DNA from: Isoptericola variabilis 225
GTDB lineage: Bacteria > Actinomycetota > Actinomycetes > Actinomycetales > Cellulomonadaceae
Direction of reading: 5' to 3'
NCBI RefSeq assembly: GCF_000215105.1
Contig: NC_015588.1
Coordinates: 1,488,001 to 1,552,000 of the forward strand
Length of the DNA stretch: 64,000 nucleotides
The stretch's first letter is position 1, and each line of letters starts with the position of its first letter. The position numbers were made by a program, and so were the translations under genes. Below are positions 57,199 through 64,000 of this stretch, one piece after another. The notes below the pieces were generated by a model that was given only the letters and a program-made list of their open reading frames with translations, ran no database searches and was not told where the DNA came from.

Positions 57199-57752
57199 GA
57201 CGACACCCCCGAGGTGAAGAACCACAGCGCCGACGTCGACCACACGAGCGCGAGGAGCGCGAGGACGAGCCCGCCGAGCACCGGCAGCACCCAGGCCGGC
57301 AGGCCGCGGACGCGCAGCGCGAGCATCTTGACCGTGAACACGCCGTAGAACAGGCACCCCGCGACGGAGTGGACCAGCACGCGCCCCGGCTCGTCCTCGA
57401 ACCCGATCGACCAGACGCACGCGAACGCGACCGGGAGGGTCAGGCCGAACGCGGCCACGCCGCTCCACCGGTGCAGCATGCCCACCCACCCCGGGACGCG
57501 GCGCACCCCGGGAAGCCGCCCGTACATCGCGAGCGCCGACCCGAGCTGGACGACGAGCAGCGCGGCGGCGCCCGTGGCGAGCCACGACTTCATCTCGATC
57601 ATGCTCGAGAACCACAGCGTCAGCAGGGGAGCGCCGTCGCCGGGGTGGGCGTCGGCGTACGCGCCGAGCGCGCCCGCGACCGCGACGCCCGCGGCGGTCG
57701 CCGCCGCGAGCGCCCAGCGCCACGACGCACCCCGAGCCGCGGTCTCGGCCAT
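57195..57752 (-). CDS. DUF6529-like multi-pass membrane protein
   Basis: This 185-residue protein has five predicted helices. Histidines lie near membrane boundaries (MLHRWSGVAAF and VLVHSVAGCLFYGVF), a layout reminiscent of cytochrome b561-like heme proteins, though heme binding is not shown. It resembles DUF6529 proteins of actinobacteria. It is first of three genes joined by GTGA overlaps, followed by the acidic-repeat protein and the microprotein. CACTGT, 6 bases before the ATG, may be a weak leaderless -10. Confidence 0.72.
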   Translation of the reverse strand: MAETAARGASWRWALAAATAAGVAVAGALGAYADAHPGDGAPLLTLWFSSMIEMKSWLATGAAALLVVQLGSALAMYGRLPGVRRVPGWVGMLHRWSGVAAFGLTLPVAFACVWSIGFEDEPGRVLVHSVAGCLFYGVFTVKMLALRVRGLPAWVLPVLGGLVLALLALVWSTSALWFFTSGVSS

Positions 57753-57806
57753 GGGATCACAGTGCCGGTCGGTGCGAGGGCTGTCCAGCGGGGCGCGACG
57801 GCGCGG

Positions 57807-58643
57807 TCAGGATCCGGCGGCGCCCGTCCAGGTGCGCGTCCACGCGACGACGGCGTCCCACACGCTCGCGGTGTCGAAGCCCATCTGGTCGAGCGCGGCC
57901 CACGTGACCCCGACGACCGCGTAGAGGCTCACGGGGGTCATGACGACCCACTCACGCCACGACCCCGCGTCACCGAGCACCGGCAGCGACACGTTGCCGC
58001 CCGCGCGCCACACGTCGTCGAACGGCAGCACGGGGTACCGGCGCACCCAGCGCGGCGAGCGGACCCGGACGGGCCACAGCAGCGGGACGCCGCGCGTCGT
58101 GACCAGGTCGCCGAGCACGTGCACGGCGCACCCCAGGCCGACGCAGAACGGCATCCAGTACCACTCCTCGGGCGCGAAGACCGCCACGAGCGCCGCGAGG
58201 CTCAGCGACGTCGTCCACGACCACCACCGGCCCTTGCGCGTGAGGCGCAGGGCGCGCAGCGCGAACGCGATGAGCAGCACCGCCATCACGCCCGGGCCGA
58301 CGAGGACGTCCCCGAACGTCTCGGTGCGGATCGTCAGGAGGCTCGTGACCCAGGCGATCGCGGTGAACGCCGCCACGCCGAGGATCGAGTGGGTCGCCCC
58401 GCGGTGGCCGCCGGAGACGCTCGCCACGAGGCGCGTCACGCCCTCCGACACGGGCGGCAGCGAGTGCGCGATCGTGCCGCGGTGGTGGTCGGCGTCGGGC
58501 AGCAGCGCGGCGCCGGCGCACACGAGCGCGCCGGTCATGACGCCGACCTCGGAGACGGGGTACCAGCCGAACGCGATCGGCGTCGTCGAGGTCACCGCGA
58601 CCCATGCCGCCGCCCCCGACGCGGCGTGGTGGCCACCCATCAT
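57807..58643 (-). CDS. YdjM-like membrane-bound metal-dependent hydrolase
   Basis: This 278-residue protein has about seven helices and a set of metal-ligand-like residues: HHAASGAAAWV near the N-terminus, LLPDADHHRGTIAHS, GHRGATHSILG and VHVLGDLVTTRGVPLLWP. This is the YdjM/DUF457 pattern, a membrane-bound hydrolase family sometimes linked to LexA control in E. coli. No SOS box is present here. The substrate is unknown. An AGGAG site precedes the ATG, and the 79-base upstream gap contains nothing else recognised. Confidence 0.86.
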   Translation of the reverse strand: MMGGHHAASGAAAWVAVTSTTPIAFGWYPVSEVGVMTGALVCAGAALLPDADHHRGTIAHSLPPVSEGVTRLVASVSGGHRGATHSILGVAAFTAIAWVTSLLTIRTETFGDVLVGPGVMAVLLIAFALRALRLTRKGRWWSWTTSLSLAALVAVFAPEEWYWMPFCVGLGCAVHVLGDLVTTRGVPLLWPVRVRSPRWVRRYPVLPFDDVWRAGGNVSLPVLGDAGSWREWVVMTPVSLYAVVGVTWAALDQMGFDTASVWDAVVAWTRTWTGAAGS

Positions 58644-58722
58644 GGCGCCGAGCTCCTGTCCCGATCCTCACCCTTGACCGATTGGTCCTGGCGAGGGGGA
58701 ACGCTACACGGCCCCGCCGACG

Positions 58723-59778
58723 TCAGGCCGACAGCTCCACGACCACCTTGACGTCGTCGGACCCGTCGTCGAAGGCCTCGAGCGCGCGCTCGAGCGGGAG
58801 CCGGCGCGTCACGAGCCCGCGGAGCCAGTCGAGGTCGGCGCGCGCCAGGACGTCGGCGGCCGCCTCGTAGTGGCCCATGTTGGCGTTGACGGAGCCGACG
58901 ATCGCGTCGTTCTCGAGCACGATCTCCCGGTTCGCCGCACCCACGTCGAGCGGGACCGTCCGGCCCGGCGTCGTCACGCCCGTCAGGACCGTGACGCCGT
59001 ACGGCCGCGTGGCCGTGAGCGCGGCGGTGATCACGGGCGGCGCGCCCGTGGCCTCGATCAGCACCTCCGGCTGCACCGCGTCCGAGACGGTGGCGAGGTC
59101 CTCCGTGTGGTACGTCGCGCCCAGGGCGCCCACCAGGTCGGGCTTGCGCCCCTCGGCGTGGCGGTCGAGCACGTGCACGTCCAGGCCGCGCTGGACGCCG
59201 ATGAGCGCGGCGAGCAGGCCGATGGGGCCCGCGCCCGTGACGAGCGCGGTGCGCGGCTCGAACCAGGCCCGCCCGCCGACCGCGTCGACCTGCTCCCACG
59301 CCTTGGCGACCACCGAGGTCGGCTCGAGCAGCATGCCGACGTCGGCGAGCGCCGGGTCGAGGCGCACGGCCCGGTCGGCCTCGATCACCCAGCGCTCGCT
59401 CGCGAAGCCGTCGACGTCCTTGATGCCGTGCTCGGTGTACCGCCCGTTGCGGCACATGTCCCACTCGCCGCGCGCGCACGCACCGCACGGCACCGGGTCG
59501 GGCCGGCGCACGACGCCGACCACGAGGTCGCCGGGTGCGAAGCCCGAGCCCGCGGGTGCCCGGGCGACGCGGCCCAGGGACTCGTGACCGAGGACCAGGC
59601 GCTCGCGGCCCGGCGGCGCCGACCCGTACTCGCCGGCGGCGATCTCGGCGTCCGTGCCGCAGATGCCGACGGCGAGGCCGTCGACCAGCAGCTCGCCCGG
59701 TCCGGCCTCCACGTCGGGCACGTCCGTGACGGCGAGCGAGCCCGCCTGCCCGGGGACGACGGTCAGTGCTCTCACCAT
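58723..59778 (-). CDS. Zinc-dependent glucose 1-dehydrogenase-like enzyme
   Basis: This 351-residue medium-chain dehydrogenase has catalytic zinc residues in GICGTDAEIAAGEYG and VLGHESLG, structural-zinc-like cysteines in PVPCGACARGEWDMC, the Rossmann motif TGAGPIGLLAA and the late block VGSVNANMGHYEAAADVLAR. The RRPDPVPCGACARGEWDMCR and NANMGHY blocks are those of archaeal-type glucose dehydrogenases, which oxidise glucose to gluconolactone with NAD(P). It has a strong GGAGG site and overlaps the end of the broken GH15 gene by seven bases, so the pair once formed one operon releasing and oxidising glucose. Confidence 0.88.
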   Translation of the reverse strand: MVRALTVVPGQAGSLAVTDVPDVEAGPGELLVDGLAVGICGTDAEIAAGEYGSAPPGRERLVLGHESLGRVARAPAGSGFAPGDLVVGVVRRPDPVPCGACARGEWDMCRNGRYTEHGIKDVDGFASERWVIEADRAVRLDPALADVGMLLEPTSVVAKAWEQVDAVGGRAWFEPRTALVTGAGPIGLLAALIGVQRGLDVHVLDRHAEGRKPDLVGALGATYHTEDLATVSDAVQPEVLIEATGAPPVITAALTATRPYGVTVLTGVTTPGRTVPLDVGAANREIVLENDAIVGSVNANMGHYEAAADVLARADLDWLRGLVTRRLPLERALEAFDDGSDDVKVVVELSA

Positions 59779-61372
59779 GCCTCCTGGGGTCGTTCTGCCG
59801 GGGCGCCGCCGAGGATGCGCGCCGAGTTGACGAGCCCCACGTGGCTGAACGCCTGCGGCACGTTGCCGAGCTGGCGTCCCGACGTGACGTCGTACTCCTC
59901 GGCCAGCAGGCCGAGGTCGTTGCGCAGGCCGAGCAGCCGCTCGAACAGCGCCACGGCCTCGTCGTGGCGGCCGATGCCGTGCAGCGCATCGACGAGCCAG
60001 AAGCTGCAGATGAGGAACGTGCCCTCTCGAGGACGTCGGCGCGGATGGTCTCGCGCAGCCGGCGCCACCGGTCCACGGGGCCCTCGAGCCCGAAGTCCTC
60101 GACCGTCCGGACCATCCGGTCCACGCCCGCCCACGCCATGACCCGGGAGTGCACGAACGGGCGTCGCGGGCCGCGCACCTCCCACAGGCTGTTGTCCGGG
60201 TCCTTCCAGTGGCCCTCGAGGAAGTCCGTGAGCGCGTGCTGCAGGCGCCACGCGTCCTCGTCGACCGCGAGGCCCGAGCGACGTGCGACGTCGAGGGCGT
60301 CGAGCGCCTCGCCCCACACGTCGAGCTGGAACTGCCCGGCCGCGCCGTTGCCGATCCGCACCGGTACGCTGCCCACGTACCCGGGCAGCCCGGTGAGCGT
60401 GCGCTCGGGGATGCGACGGCGCCCGTCGAGCGCGTACATGATCTGCAGGTCGGCCGGGTCGCCGGCGACGGCGCGCAGCAGCCACTCGCGCCACTCGCCG
60501 GCCTCGGCGACGTGCCCCGTGCCCAGGAGCGCGACGAGCGTGAACGCCGCGTCCCGGAGCCAGCAGAACCGGTAGTCCCAGTTGCGGCTGCCGCCGATCT
60601 CCTCGGGCAGCGACGTCGTCGCGGCGGCCGCGATCGCACCCGTCGGCGCGTAGGTCAGTGCCTTGAGCGTGACGAGCGAGCGCCGCACCGCCTCCTGCCA
60701 GCCGCCGTCGTAGGTGGTCTGCGCCGCCCACGACCGCCAGAAGTCCTCCGTGTCGGCGACCGCGGCCTCGGGGTCGATCGGGTCGGGCTCGGGGAGGTAC
60801 GAGCGGTGGTAGGTGACGACGAACGGGACGCGCTCGCCCGCCGCGACCTCGAACCGGGCGTGCACGGTCCCCGCCCCGGTGTCGACCTCCACGGGCACCG
60901 GGGCGTCGATGCTCACGGCGTCGGGCCCGGCGACGGCCGTGAGCGTGCTCGGCGGGGCGTTGCGCACGATGCCGGTGCGGGTGAGCCAGGGGACCACGCT
61001 GCCGTAGTCGAACCGCAGGCGCAGCGTCGTCGTCATCGGCACGCGCCCGCTCAGCCCCTCGACGACGCGCACGACGTCGGGGGCCTCGCCGCGCGGCGGC
61101 ATGAGGTCGATCACCCGGACGCGCCCCTCGGGCGTCTCCCACTCGGACTCGAGCACGAGGGTGTCCGGACGGTAGCGGCGGGTGGTGCACGGACCGCCCC
61201 TCGCCGGCGCGAGCGCCCAGGACCCGTGACGTTCGTCACCGAGCAGGGCCGCGAAGCAGGCGGGGGAGTCGAAGTCGGGCAGGCACAGCCAGTCGAGCGA
61301 GCCGTCGCGCCCCACGAGCCCGGCGGTCTGCAGGTCGCCCACGAGGCCGTAGTCCTCGATGCGCTGTGCCAC
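59772..61372 (-). pseudogene. GH15 glucoamylase/trehalase-like gene with internal deletion
   Basis: From the start (IEDYGLVGDLQTAGLVGRDG) the frame is intact for about 450 residues through GGSRNWDYRFCWLRDAAFTL and NSLWEVRG (catalytic Glu region) to TIRADVLER. There the homology jumps to another frame that continues EGTFLICSFWLVDALHGIGR, LLAEEYDVTSGRQLGNVPQA and SHVGLVNSARILGG. Roughly 70 residues of the family are missing at the join (near 60024-60030, within CTCGAGAGGGC). Both catalytic Glu regions survive, but the frameshift and deletion break the barrel. The GTG lies 6 bases after TAGCGT. A normal GH15 gene of this group is about 1.8 kb. Confidence 0.85.
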
Positions 61373-61509
61373 GTCGTCACGCTAGGACGGGCCCAGCGCA
61401 CCCGCCCGGGGAGCCGCCGTCGGGCTCGGGCGGTTTGCGGGGGCGGGCCCGGATCGTGCTATGTTTTTCCCCGCACCGGAACGGCGCAGGGCGCCGGGAA
61501 GGTCCACCT

Positions 61510-61593
61510 GTCCGGGTGGCGGAATGGCAGACGCGCTAGCTTGAGGTGCTAGTGCCCGTATAGGGCGTGGGGGTTCAAGTCCCCCTCCGGACA
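61510..61593 (+). tRNA. tRNA-Leu (anticodon GAG)
   Basis: This is an 84-base class II tRNA. The acceptor stem GTCCGGG pairs with TCCGGAC (one G-T pair). The anticodon stem CTAGC/GCTAG encloses the loop TTGAGGT, giving anticodon GAG for the CTC codon. A long variable arm (GCCCGTATAGGGC) and the T arm GGGGGTTCAAGTCCCCC follow. The discriminator is A, and CCA is not encoded. TATGTT at 61460-61465 is a possible -10. There is no integrase nearby, so it is not an obvious island attachment site. Confidence 0.95.
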
Positions 61594-61608
61594 CTCGTTG
61601 AGACAGCG

Positions 61609-61651
61609 ACGTCGAAGGCCCCCGAGCTCCTGGCTCGGGGGCCTTCGACGT
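61609..61651. terminator. Strong bidirectional terminator hairpin
   Basis: ACGTCGAAGGCCCCCGAG (61609-61626) pairs perfectly over 18 bases with CTCGGGGGCCTTCGACGT (61634-61651) around a 7-base loop. It lies 15 bases after the tRNA and 13 bases after the stop of the convergent secreted-protein gene, so it can end both transcripts. The flanking T tracts are short, as is usual in high-GC bacteria. Confidence 0.88.
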
Positions 61652-61664
61652 TCCCGTGCTCTCG

Positions 61665-62099
61665 TCAGAACGGGCTGGCGCCGCAGGCCTCGTAGCTGCC
61701 GAGGATCTCCTCGCCGTAGGCCGCGAAGACCTCGTCGATGCCCCGCCCGTCGCCCGCCTTCGCGTCGTGCGGGTTGTTGGAGGCGACGACCCCGCCCTGG
61801 CCGTTGCTGCCCTTGACCTTCAGGGTGAACGACGACGGCGCGCCGGTCTCCTCGTACGCCGCGAGGACGCACTCGGCCTGCTCGGGCGTGAGGACCCCGT
61901 TCTCGACGTCCCCCTGCACCGCGTCGGCGACCTCGAGCGTGAACCACGCCTGCGAGTGCGACCCGGCGGCGGCGTTGCCGGCGGCCGACCGGTTGGGGTT
62001 GAAGCACTCGTGGGCCAGGGCCCCCGCCGCGGAGGCGAGGACGAGGCCCGCCGACAGGACCACCGCACCGCTCGCGCGTCGCACGTTGCGACCGAACAT
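61665..62099 (-). CDS. Small secreted protein of unknown function
   Basis: This 144-residue protein has a signal peptide (basic GRNVRRASG, then AVVLSAGLVLASAAGALAHE, cleaved near residue 29). The mature part contains CFNPNRSAAGNAAAGSHSQA, two further cysteines (AECVLAAY, YEACGASPF), and KGSNGQGGVVASNNPHDAKA. The pattern is that of actinobacterial extracellular proteins without an assigned role. Its 172-base upstream gap, shared with the AI-2E gene, shows no other feature. A disulfide between the late cysteines is likely. Confidence 0.75.
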   Translation of the reverse strand: MFGRNVRRASGAVVLSAGLVLASAAGALAHECFNPNRSAAGNAAAGSHSQAWFTLEVADAVQGDVENGVLTPEQAECVLAAYEETGAPSSFTLKVKGSNGQGGVVASNNPHDAKAGDGRGIDEVFAAYGEEILGSYEACGASPF

Positions 62100-62271
62100 G
62101 TCTGCTCCCTTCGGTTGCGCGGCACGCCGTCGTACCGCCTCTCCGAGGGTGCCCCCGGCACCCGTCCGTGTCATCGCGCGCGGGCAGAATTCACCCGGCA
62201 CGGTGGCGTCGCCTGCCGGGTCCGCCGGCGTGGGGCACACTGGGCAGACCGGACGAGCAGGAGGTGGGCGT

Positions 62272-63432
62272 GTGGCCGAGGGCGTGCGCGAGAACGTACC
62301 CGCGTGGCTCCGTACCTCCGCCGGCTGGTCGTGGCGGCTCATCGCCGTCGTCGCAGGTGTCGCGCTCGTGTTCTACGCGACCGCCCAGGTCCGCATCGTC
62401 TTCGTCGCGGTGTTCCTCGCGCTCGTCCTGACGTCCGTGCTGCGGCCGGTCACCGACTGGTACGCGAAGGTCATGCCGCGCCCGCTCGCGACCGCGCTGG
62501 CCCTGCTGTCGGGCGTCCTGCTGTTCGGCGGCCTGCTCACGTACGTCGTCGCGTCCGTCGCGGGCCAGTGGGAGCGCCTGGCGGGCGAGTTCGACACCGG
62601 CGTGCGGCAGATCCTCGACGTGCTCGAGGACGGGCCGTTCGGCCTCACCGTGACGCTCGACCAGATCGACGAGTGGGTCGACCAGGGTCGCGCGTGGGTC
62701 GCCGACAACGCCGAGGACCTGCTCAGCCAGGCGGCGCAGAGCGCCGGCTCGGTCGTCGAGGGCTTCATGGTCGTCGCGCTCGCGATCTTCCTCACCGTGT
62801 TCTTCGTGAACTCCGGCGGGCAGATGTGGCGCTGGTTCCTCGGGCAGCTCCCGCTCGCCCACCGGGCCCGGTGGCACGACGCCGCGGCGGCCGGCTGGTA
62901 CACCTTCTCGGGCTTCGCGCGCGGCACGGTGATCATCGCGTTCGCCGACGGCTTCCTCGCGTTCGTGCTGCTGTCGATCCTCGGCGTGCCGCTCGCGGCA
63001 CCCCTGGCCGTGCTCGTGTTCATCGGTGCGTTCATCCCGCTCATCGGCGCGCCCCTGGCGATGATCATCGCGGCCGTCGTCGCGCTCGCGGCGCAGGGCT
63101 TCGTGACCGCGCTGGTCGTGACGATCGGCATCGCGCTCATCGGCCAGCTCGAGGGCCACGTCCTGCAGCCGCTCATCATGGGCAAGCAGGTCTCGCTGCA
63201 CCCCGTCGTCGTGGCGCTGTCGGTGCTGTCGGGCACGGTGCTCGCGGGCATCCTCGGCGCGATCATCGCGGTGCCCCTCGTCGCGGTCGCGTGGACGGTG
63301 TTCTCCACGCTGCGCGGCAACCTGCTCGTGCCCGTCCCGCTAGGCCCGCTCCTGCGGCCGGAGCAGGCCGACCCGCGACGGCCCGACGACGACGACGTCG
63401 TCCGCGCTCCCGAGGAGGAGCAAAAACCCTGA
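62272..63432 (+). CDS. AI-2E (UPF0118/PerM) family membrane transporter
   Basis: This 386-residue protein has seven or eight helices in the PerM arrangement: a pair near residues 20-75, a cytoplasmic helical stretch (residues about 100-150), then FMVVALAIFLTVFFVNSGGQ, a re-entrant GVPLAAPLAVLVFIGAFIPL block with the family GAFIPLIGAP motif, and EGHVLQPLIMGKQVSLHPVV. Members export autoinducer-2 or act as Na+/H+ antiporters; the role here is unknown. The GTG has an AGGAGGTGG site. The C-terminal 35 residues are acidic and polar. Confidence 0.92.
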   Translation: MAEGVRENVPAWLRTSAGWSWRLIAVVAGVALVFYATAQVRIVFVAVFLALVLTSVLRPVTDWYAKVMPRPLATALALLSGVLLFGGLLTYVVASVAGQWERLAGEFDTGVRQILDVLEDGPFGLTVTLDQIDEWVDQGRAWVADNAEDLLSQAAQSAGSVVEGFMVVALAIFLTVFFVNSGGQMWRWFLGQLPLAHRARWHDAAAAGWYTFSGFARGTVIIAFADGFLAFVLLSILGVPLAAPLAVLVFIGAFIPLIGAPLAMIIAAVVALAAQGFVTALVVTIGIALIGQLEGHVLQPLIMGKQVSLHPVVVALSVLSGTVLAGILGAIIAVPLVAVAWTVFSTLRGNLLVPVPLGPLLRPEQADPRRPDDDDVVRAPEEEQKP

Positions 63433-63442
63433 GGCGGCCGTG

Positions 63443-63464
63443 CCGCGCATGACACGATGCGCGG
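63443..63464. promoter_or_regulatory. Inverted repeat directly before a GNAT gene
   Basis: CCGCGCAT (63443-63450) and ATGCGCGG (63457-63464) form a perfect 8-base inverted repeat with a six-base spacer, ending one base before the ATG. CACGAT (63453-63458), inside it, lies 7 bases from the ATG and could be a -10. It may be an operator or a hairpin that hides the start codon. Confidence 0.4.
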
Positions 63465-63465
63465 T

Positions 63466-64000
63466 ATGGAGCCCTTCGTCCTCGCCACCGACCGAGTCCG
63501 TCTGTCCGTCCCGACGGAGCGCGACGTCGACGTCGTCGCCGAGATCTGCACCGACCCGGCGATCGCGGAGTGGACGACCGTCCCGTCGCCCTACACGCGG
63601 GCCGACGCCGAGGGCTTCGTCACCGGCATGGTCGTCGACGGCTGGGCGACCGGGACGAGCTTCACCTGGGCCGTCCGCGACCCCGGGGACACGGACGGCC
63701 CGGTGCTCGGCATGGTCGGCATGACGTGCGAGGGCGCCGAGGGCGTCGAGCGTGTCGGCGAGCTCGGCTACTGGGCCGCGCCCGCCGCGCGCGGCCGGGG
63801 GCTGACGACCGAGGCGGCCCGGCTCGTCGTCGACTGGGCGCTCGACCCCGAGGGGCTCGGCCTCGTCCGCGCGCACTGGTCGGCGTACGTCGGCAACTGG
63901 GCCTCGCGGCGCGTGGCCTGGAAGCTCGGCTTCCGGTTCGAGGGCACGCTGCGGCGCTGGGCGCTCCAGCGCGGCGCGCGCCGCGACGCGTGGGTGGGCT
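63466..64000 (+). CDS. GNAT acetyltransferase (RimJ/RimL type), partial
   Basis: The frame is open to the right edge, giving at least 178 residues. It follows the RimJ/RimL-like acetyltransferase 3 pattern: LATDRVRLSVPTERDVDVVA at the start, GELGYWAAPAARGRGLTTEA as the acetyl-CoA loop (R/Q-x-x-G-x-G/A form), and VRAHWSAYVGNWASRRVAWK with the conserved N...S...V...K order. Such enzymes acetylate protein N-termini or small amines. The end is outside the window, so the final length is unknown. Confidence 0.88.
   Translation, partial: MEPFVLATDRVRLSVPTERDVDVVAEICTDPAIAEWTTVPSPYTRADAEGFVTGMVVDGWATGTSFTWAVRDPGDTDGPVLGMVGMTCEGAEGVERVGELGYWAAPAARGRGLTTEAARLVVDWALDPEGLGLVRAHWSAYVGNWASRRVAWKLGFRFEGTLRRWALQRGARRDAWVG

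Noticed and set aside
57807..58643. LexA-controlled YdjM as in E. coli
   Set aside because: No CGAAC-N4-GTTCG box occurs in the upstream gap.
61510..61700. Attachment site of an integrated element at tRNA-Leu
   Set aside because: There is no integrase, no direct repeat of the tRNA end and no change of composition downstream.

Overview
The window is about 64 kb of very GC-rich, gene-dense DNA, with GTG starts frequent, TTG starts occasional, and many 4-base stop/start overlaps. The gene set points to an actinobacterium, most likely a Cellulomonas-like member of the Micrococcales. It has a SufR-SufBDCSUT operon with an inserted Rieske protein, actinobacterial GlgC/GlgA, ImuA'-ImuB-DnaE2, a DUF222-HNH gene, an IdeR/DtxR-type iron box and a cytoplasmic GH10 enzyme. 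The genus is an inference from gene content. There is no rRNA, CRISPR array, prophage, integrase or insertion sequence. One tRNA, tRNA-Leu(GAG), was found. No gene-free stretch exceeds about 175 bases.

Layout: 1-3.2 kb holds the end of a MurJ-like membrane protein, pyrG and a NUDIX hydrolase. 3.2-4.2 kb is a decayed glycosyltransferase. 4.2-14.4 kb holds heme A synthase, a two-gene ABC exporter, a DUF308 membrane protein, then sufR-sufB-sufD-Rieske-sufC-sufS-sufU-sufT. 14.5-18.7 kb holds a zinc metallopeptidase, an ABC-F protein, and a coupled DUF3099 / small Cys-His protein / SURF1 operon. 18.8-21 kb holds fabG, fabI and a SixA phosphatase. 21-26 kb holds a leftward operon (glgC, serB, NCS1 permease, cysteine hydrolase) divergent from glgA. 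27-34 kb holds an ABC ATPase, NfeD/SPFH, and a TetR-controlled heterodimeric ABC exporter. 34-40 kb holds an alpha/beta hydrolase, a GH10 enzyme, a ruined AraC/NAD(P)-binding divergent pair, a TrmH methyltransferase and a universal stress protein. 40-46 kb holds a secreted PKD/lipoprotein pair with unusually low GC, an SOS-boxed HNH gene, an iron-boxed siderophore-interacting protein and metabolic genes. 46-52 kb is the SOS-boxed mutasome. 52-64 kb is mixed: GDPD, ArsR/SRPBCC, RIO kinase, a DUF6529-like / acidic-repeat / 29-residue microprotein cassette, glucose dehydrogenase, a broken GH15 gene, the tRNA, and two partial or complete transport and acetyltransferase genes.

Four themes stand out. 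(1) At least a dozen start codons lie 6-8 bases after a TANNNT hexamer, the arrangement expected for leaderless mRNAs. (2) Several operators can be read directly: two LexA-type boxes 4.7 kb apart, an IdeR-type box, an 18-base TetR-type palindrome, an ArsR-type repeat and a SufR-type repeat. (3) Four loci are broken by internal deletions plus frameshifts. (4) A three-gene stop/start-coupled membrane cassette at 56.9-57.8 kb encodes an 11-residue acidic repeat protein and a 29-residue single-helix protein. It is the best candidate here for something undescribed.
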